The position numbers were made by a program, and so were the translations under genes. The notes under the pieces were generated by a model that saw nothing but the letters and a program-made list of their open reading frames with translations, had not been told where the DNA came from and did not search any database. This document shows positions 16,468 through 19,503 of a stretch of 19,503 nt of DNA, one piece after another. Every line of letters starts with the position of its first letter. Position 1 is the first letter of the stretch. Source of the DNA: Flavobacteriales bacterium. GTDB taxonomy: Bacteria; Bacteroidota; Bacteroidia; Flavobacteriales_F; PHOS-HE28. The DNA is taken from NCBI GenBank assembly GCA_016705545.1, contig JADIYA010000013.1, forward strand, positions 1-19,503, read 5' to 3'.

Positions 16468-16483
16468 TACCGGTTTTCCGGTA
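16468..16483. promoter_or_regulatory. Palindromic operator candidate, copy 3 (upstream of FG-GAP protein gene)
   Basis: TACCGGTTTTCCGGTA, identical to copy 2 and preceded by the same GAAT. It lies 29 bases after the end of the T9SS gene, in the gap before the FG-GAP protein gene. Confidence 0.65.
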
Positions 16484-16505
16484 TTTGGCGGGATCGGAGT
16501 CCGGC

Positions 16506-16513
16506 GTGCTTTG
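16506..16513 (+). promoter_or_regulatory. Putative -7 region GTGCTTTG downstream of palindrome copy 3
   Basis: TTTG starts 27 bases after the palindrome and lies in TCCGGCGTGCTTTGT, nearly the same as the segment at 15035-15048. The consensus TA is absent. Confidence 0.35.
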
Positions 16514-16584
16514 TTCTCGTCCTGTTCAAAAACCGGTTCAGGTGCTCGATCGGCTACGAAAAGCCCGGACGATAGCCCAACTCT

Positions 16585-19503
16585 ACGCGCGTTCCTTCCA
16601 TCCTGAGTCGTCTGGTTTGCATCTCCTGAGCGCTTGCGCGCCACGTGGCTGGAAGACCGCAAGACATTTGCCGGACCCCGCGGGCGTCGGTCGCACAACC
16701 AGAGGCCGGCTCCCGTGGCTCCCGTTTACGGGCGCGGGTTCCTTCCGCCCGACGGCGCCGCAACTGCCCGAGCTCGGAAGGTGCGGGCAAGCGCGGCTAT
16801 CCCCGAAGACTGGTATGCCCGGCATCAAGCCGATATCGCCGCTAGCGAGTACCACATCCCAACCGGCGTGAGCCACGTGGAGCGTACCCGAGTCCCAATC
16901 GCGCGCAGGACCTGCCGAAAGCACCCTACTGCCCCGATGGCTACCGCTTGCAACCCCGTGTGGATGGCGAAGCATGGAGGTGGAACTCACCCCATGATGG
17001 ATCAGGAAGCCGGGAAGTTGGTCACCTCCGTCCGGACTCGGCGTCGCTCCAGCCGAAGGCCCGAACCTCATGGCGGATCATGGCGATTTCACCATGGATT
17101 ACCACAATGGCGAGGATGGCATGCGCCAGAACTTCATCGTGCGTGAACGGCCTAATGGCGAAGGACCCTTGGAAGTGCATCTCGCCTACGAAGGCAACTT
17201 GACCGCCGCGGACAAAGGCGGCAATGCCATTGTGTTCTGCACACCTGCCGAAGTGAGACAAGGCGCCGCCCCTGCCGTGTGGTACAAGGACCTGCACGTT
17301 TGGGATGCCGAATGGCGACGTTGGAAGCCACCGTCTCCATGCTGGCGGGGGATGGGTTGTGCTAATTATAAAAGGATGCGTAAGGCCGTCTATCCTGTCA
17401 CAGTTGATCCGCCAGGCACAGCAGCAATCCGGTCATAGGAAGGCAACCAGACTGGGGCACGATACGGGCAAAGCGTTTCGAGCACAGGTGATGTGAACGG
17501 AGATGGCTACAGCGATGTGATCATTGGCGCGCCCTTCTTCGACAACGGACAGCTCGACGAGGGGGCAGTATTCGTTTACCATGGCAGCGCTACAGGCATA
17601 TCCTCGTTCTCGAACTGGTCTGCGGAGGGAAATCAAGCAATCGCACGCTTCGGTCAGAGCGTTTCAACTGCTGGTGATCTGAATGGGGATGGCTTCAGCG
17701 ATGTGATCATCGGCGCACCATTCTATGACAGTGGCCAGGCGAATGAAGGCGCAGCGTTCGTGTACTTCGGCAGCGCCACTGGCATCGTTGTCCGGATGAC
17801 AGTATCGTGCTGGAAAGATCGAACCGGGTCAGCACACAACTTGGATTCTCGGTAGACACCGCAGGTGATATTAACGGTGATGGGCTCAGTGATGCGGTCG
17901 TCAGTGCGCCGCACTTCGATAACCCACACTTGATGAAGGCGGGCATTCTCGTCCTCACGGGGTAGCCCACGCTTGGTCTGTCCTTTTACCGGGTGGACCT
18001 CTGAGCAACACTGCATCAACCTTCTTGGGGACAAGCGTGGCTTGCGGGGTGACGTGAACGGCTGATGGATACCCAGCGATGTTATCGTCGGCTTGGAAAA
18101 CAGGGAGTAAGCGCAGGTATTCCGGTAGCGCCGCGGGCCAGCCTGCTGCTGCATGGAGCTTCAATTATCCCACGCAAGGGACCGGAACTCTGATGACATC
18201 CGTTTCCAGTGCAGGCGATGTGAACGGTGATGGATTCAGTGATGTCATAGTCGGTTGTTCAGAGGAATACAACGGTAGCGGCGGCGGGCCAGGCACCCCG
18301 CAGGGAAGTGCAGCAGTTTTTCATGGTGGTGCCGGGGGCCTTTCCGTTCTCCCGAACTGGTCAAGAACGAATAACAACAATTCTTACGGGAGCGATGTTT
18401 CCTGCGCGGGGGACGTCAATGGAGATGGGTTCAGCGAGATTCTCATATCAGGCTTGCAGTTTGGCACTGGACAAGCTAACGAAGGCCGCGTTGAGCTTTA
18501 CTCAGGTGGCTTGTCGGGGCTGAGCACTATCGCATCATGGTCGTTCGAGACGGATCAAGCGTCCGCCACATTAGGTTCTGCTGAAAGCGCCGGTGATGTC
18601 AACGGGGATGGGTTCAGCGATGTGATCGTGGGTTCACCCCTGTACGACAATGGGCACTTGGATGAGGGTCGAATGTGGATGTTCACTGGCAGCCCTTCCG
18701 GGCTCCGCCCGCAAGTTCTCATGGTCGTCTCAGAGATCAGTCAGGCGTTGCCTCTCTCGGGTTCTCTGTTGCCACTGCCGGTGATGTGAACGGCGACGGC
18801 TTCAGCGATGTGATCGTGGGGGCGCCATACTTCGATTCAGGATTCGTTGATCAGGGTCGGGCCTTTGCTTTTCAAGGCAGTGCGGCTGGACTCAATGTTG
18901 TTGCGAGTCCGGCCCTCGGACTTCAGTATGGCGGTGCAAGTGCCTTATTTGGCTTCAGTGTATCCACTGCTGGAGACGTGAACGGCGACGGCTACTCAGA
19001 TGTGATCATTGGTCACCCGGGTTATGGAGGCACTGGAGGTGCAGTGGTTTATCTTGGTGGGGTTTTCGGTCTGACCACATCTACCGGGGGCGGTGGGAAT
19101 CTCAGCGGGCAAGCGGGCGCTCAACGGGGGTTCAGCGTGGCTTGTGCAGGTGATGTGAACGCTGATGGTTACAGCGATGTGCTAGTTGGTGAACCTGGAT
19201 ACGACACTCCCGGTGGCGTAGTTGACGCTGGAGCATTTTTCCTTTGGCTAGGGTCACCATCGGGTGTTGTAACAGGTTCGCGGACTGTGTCTCTCTTGTC
19301 ACAACCAGGTATTCGCTTTGGTCACTGTGTTGCTGGTGTAGGTGATGTGAATGGCGACGGTCGAAGTGACTATGCGATTGGCGCACCGGGATATACTCTC
19401 TTTCAGGTAGGTGAGGGCAGGGTTTTCATCTATGGTCTAGGTAGTCCGTTCTCGCAAAACTTCAATGGTGGACAGGTCGGAGCCGCCTTTGGCGAGAGCA
19501 TCT
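16585..19503 (+). CDS. Large FG-GAP (integrin-alpha-like) repeat surface protein; frameshifted and cut by window end
   Basis: The start cannot be placed. A signal-peptide-like RVPSILSRLVCIS begins near 16588 but lacks an ATG. The N-terminal region, read across frames, includes PEDWYARHQADIAASEYHI, YRLQPRVDGEAW, LMADHGDFTMDYHNGEDGMR, QNFIVRERPNGEGPLEVHLA, WYKDLHVWDA and VYPVTVDP, a domain seen at the front of Bacteroidota FG-GAP proteins. From 17477 come at least eleven FG-GAP units of about 62 residues, each with a Ca-binding loop DxNGDGxSD followed by VIIGAPxxD, expected to build beta-propellers. The window ends inside the next unit (AAFGESI). Frame changes are needed about eight times (for example 16630, 17020, 17400, 17790, 17960, 18065, 18740). 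Probably exported and calcium-binding; adhesion is a common but unproven role. A T9SS signal, if any, lies beyond the edge. Confidence 0.75.
17477..19503 (+). repeat. Tandem FG-GAP coding repeats
   Basis: The Asp codon opening DxNGDG or its variant falls at 17490, 17676, 17866, 18051, 18217, 18412, 18595, 18783, 18975, 19152 and 19344. Most intervals are 177-195 bases. Intervals of 190, 185, 166 and 188 are not multiples of three and mark where the frame breaks. Similarity is mainly at protein level; DNA identity is limited to the GGTGATGTGAACGG-like core. Confidence 0.8.

Noticed and set aside
17477..19503. Regular spacing of similar short DNA cores as a CRISPR-like array
   Set aside because: The period is about 186 bases and the similarity is coding (DxNGDG FG-GAP loops), with diverged bases in third positions.

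Overview
The window looks like a contig of a high-GC member of the Bacteroidota, most likely a Flavobacteriales-type lineage. The evidence is type IX secretion (T9SS) C-terminal sorting domains, a Bacteroidota-style cold-shock protein with a lysine/glutamate-rich N-terminal extension, a WbqC-family protein, FG-GAP and PKD-like exported proteins, no obvious Shine-Dalgarno sequences, and -7 elements resembling the Bacteroidota TAnnTTTG box. The genus cannot be named from the sequence.

Layout. Positions 1-5245 hold mostly accessory and housekeeping genes, nearly all broken by single-base indels. On the minus strand are an acyl-CoA carboxylase carboxyltransferase subunit cut by the window edge, a cold-shock-domain protein, a small T9SS protein with PKD-like repeats, a haloalkane-dehalogenase-like hydrolase, a lipoprotein and a WbqC-family protein. 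One plus-strand gene (YiiX-like permuted papain fold) is embedded among them. Positions 5393-6760 carry mnmE on the minus strand. From 6810 to the end everything is on the plus strand: a type II NADH dehydrogenase, an MFS exporter, sucD, then a block that appears to be one regulatory and secretion module.

The module (10464-19503) is the most interesting part. A NarL/FixJ response regulator, an unrecognised 147-residue protein, a secreted HExxH metalloprotease and a TPR-containing sensor histidine kinase form one tight operon (gaps of 11 and 14 bases, then a 4-base overlap). It is followed by two genes for secreted or surface proteins, one with a T9SS sorting domain and one with FG-GAP repeats. 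The same 16-bp palindrome, TACCGGTTTTCYGGTA, stands in front of each of these three transcription units and nowhere else that I saw. It has the 7-2-7 geometry known for NarL-family operators. In all three copies a TTTG lies 27 or 28 bases after the palindrome, where a -7 box would place a start site about 12 bases before the start codon in the two resolvable cases. My inference is a self-regulated two-component system that controls its own operon and two adjacent cell-surface genes.

Quality. Genes between about 5900 and 16330 read cleanly. Both flanks have indels roughly every 100-300 bases in otherwise well-conserved proteins, including a compensated pair inside mnmE. This pattern fits sequencing or assembly error better than gene decay. 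I saw no tRNA, rRNA, CRISPR array or insertion sequence.
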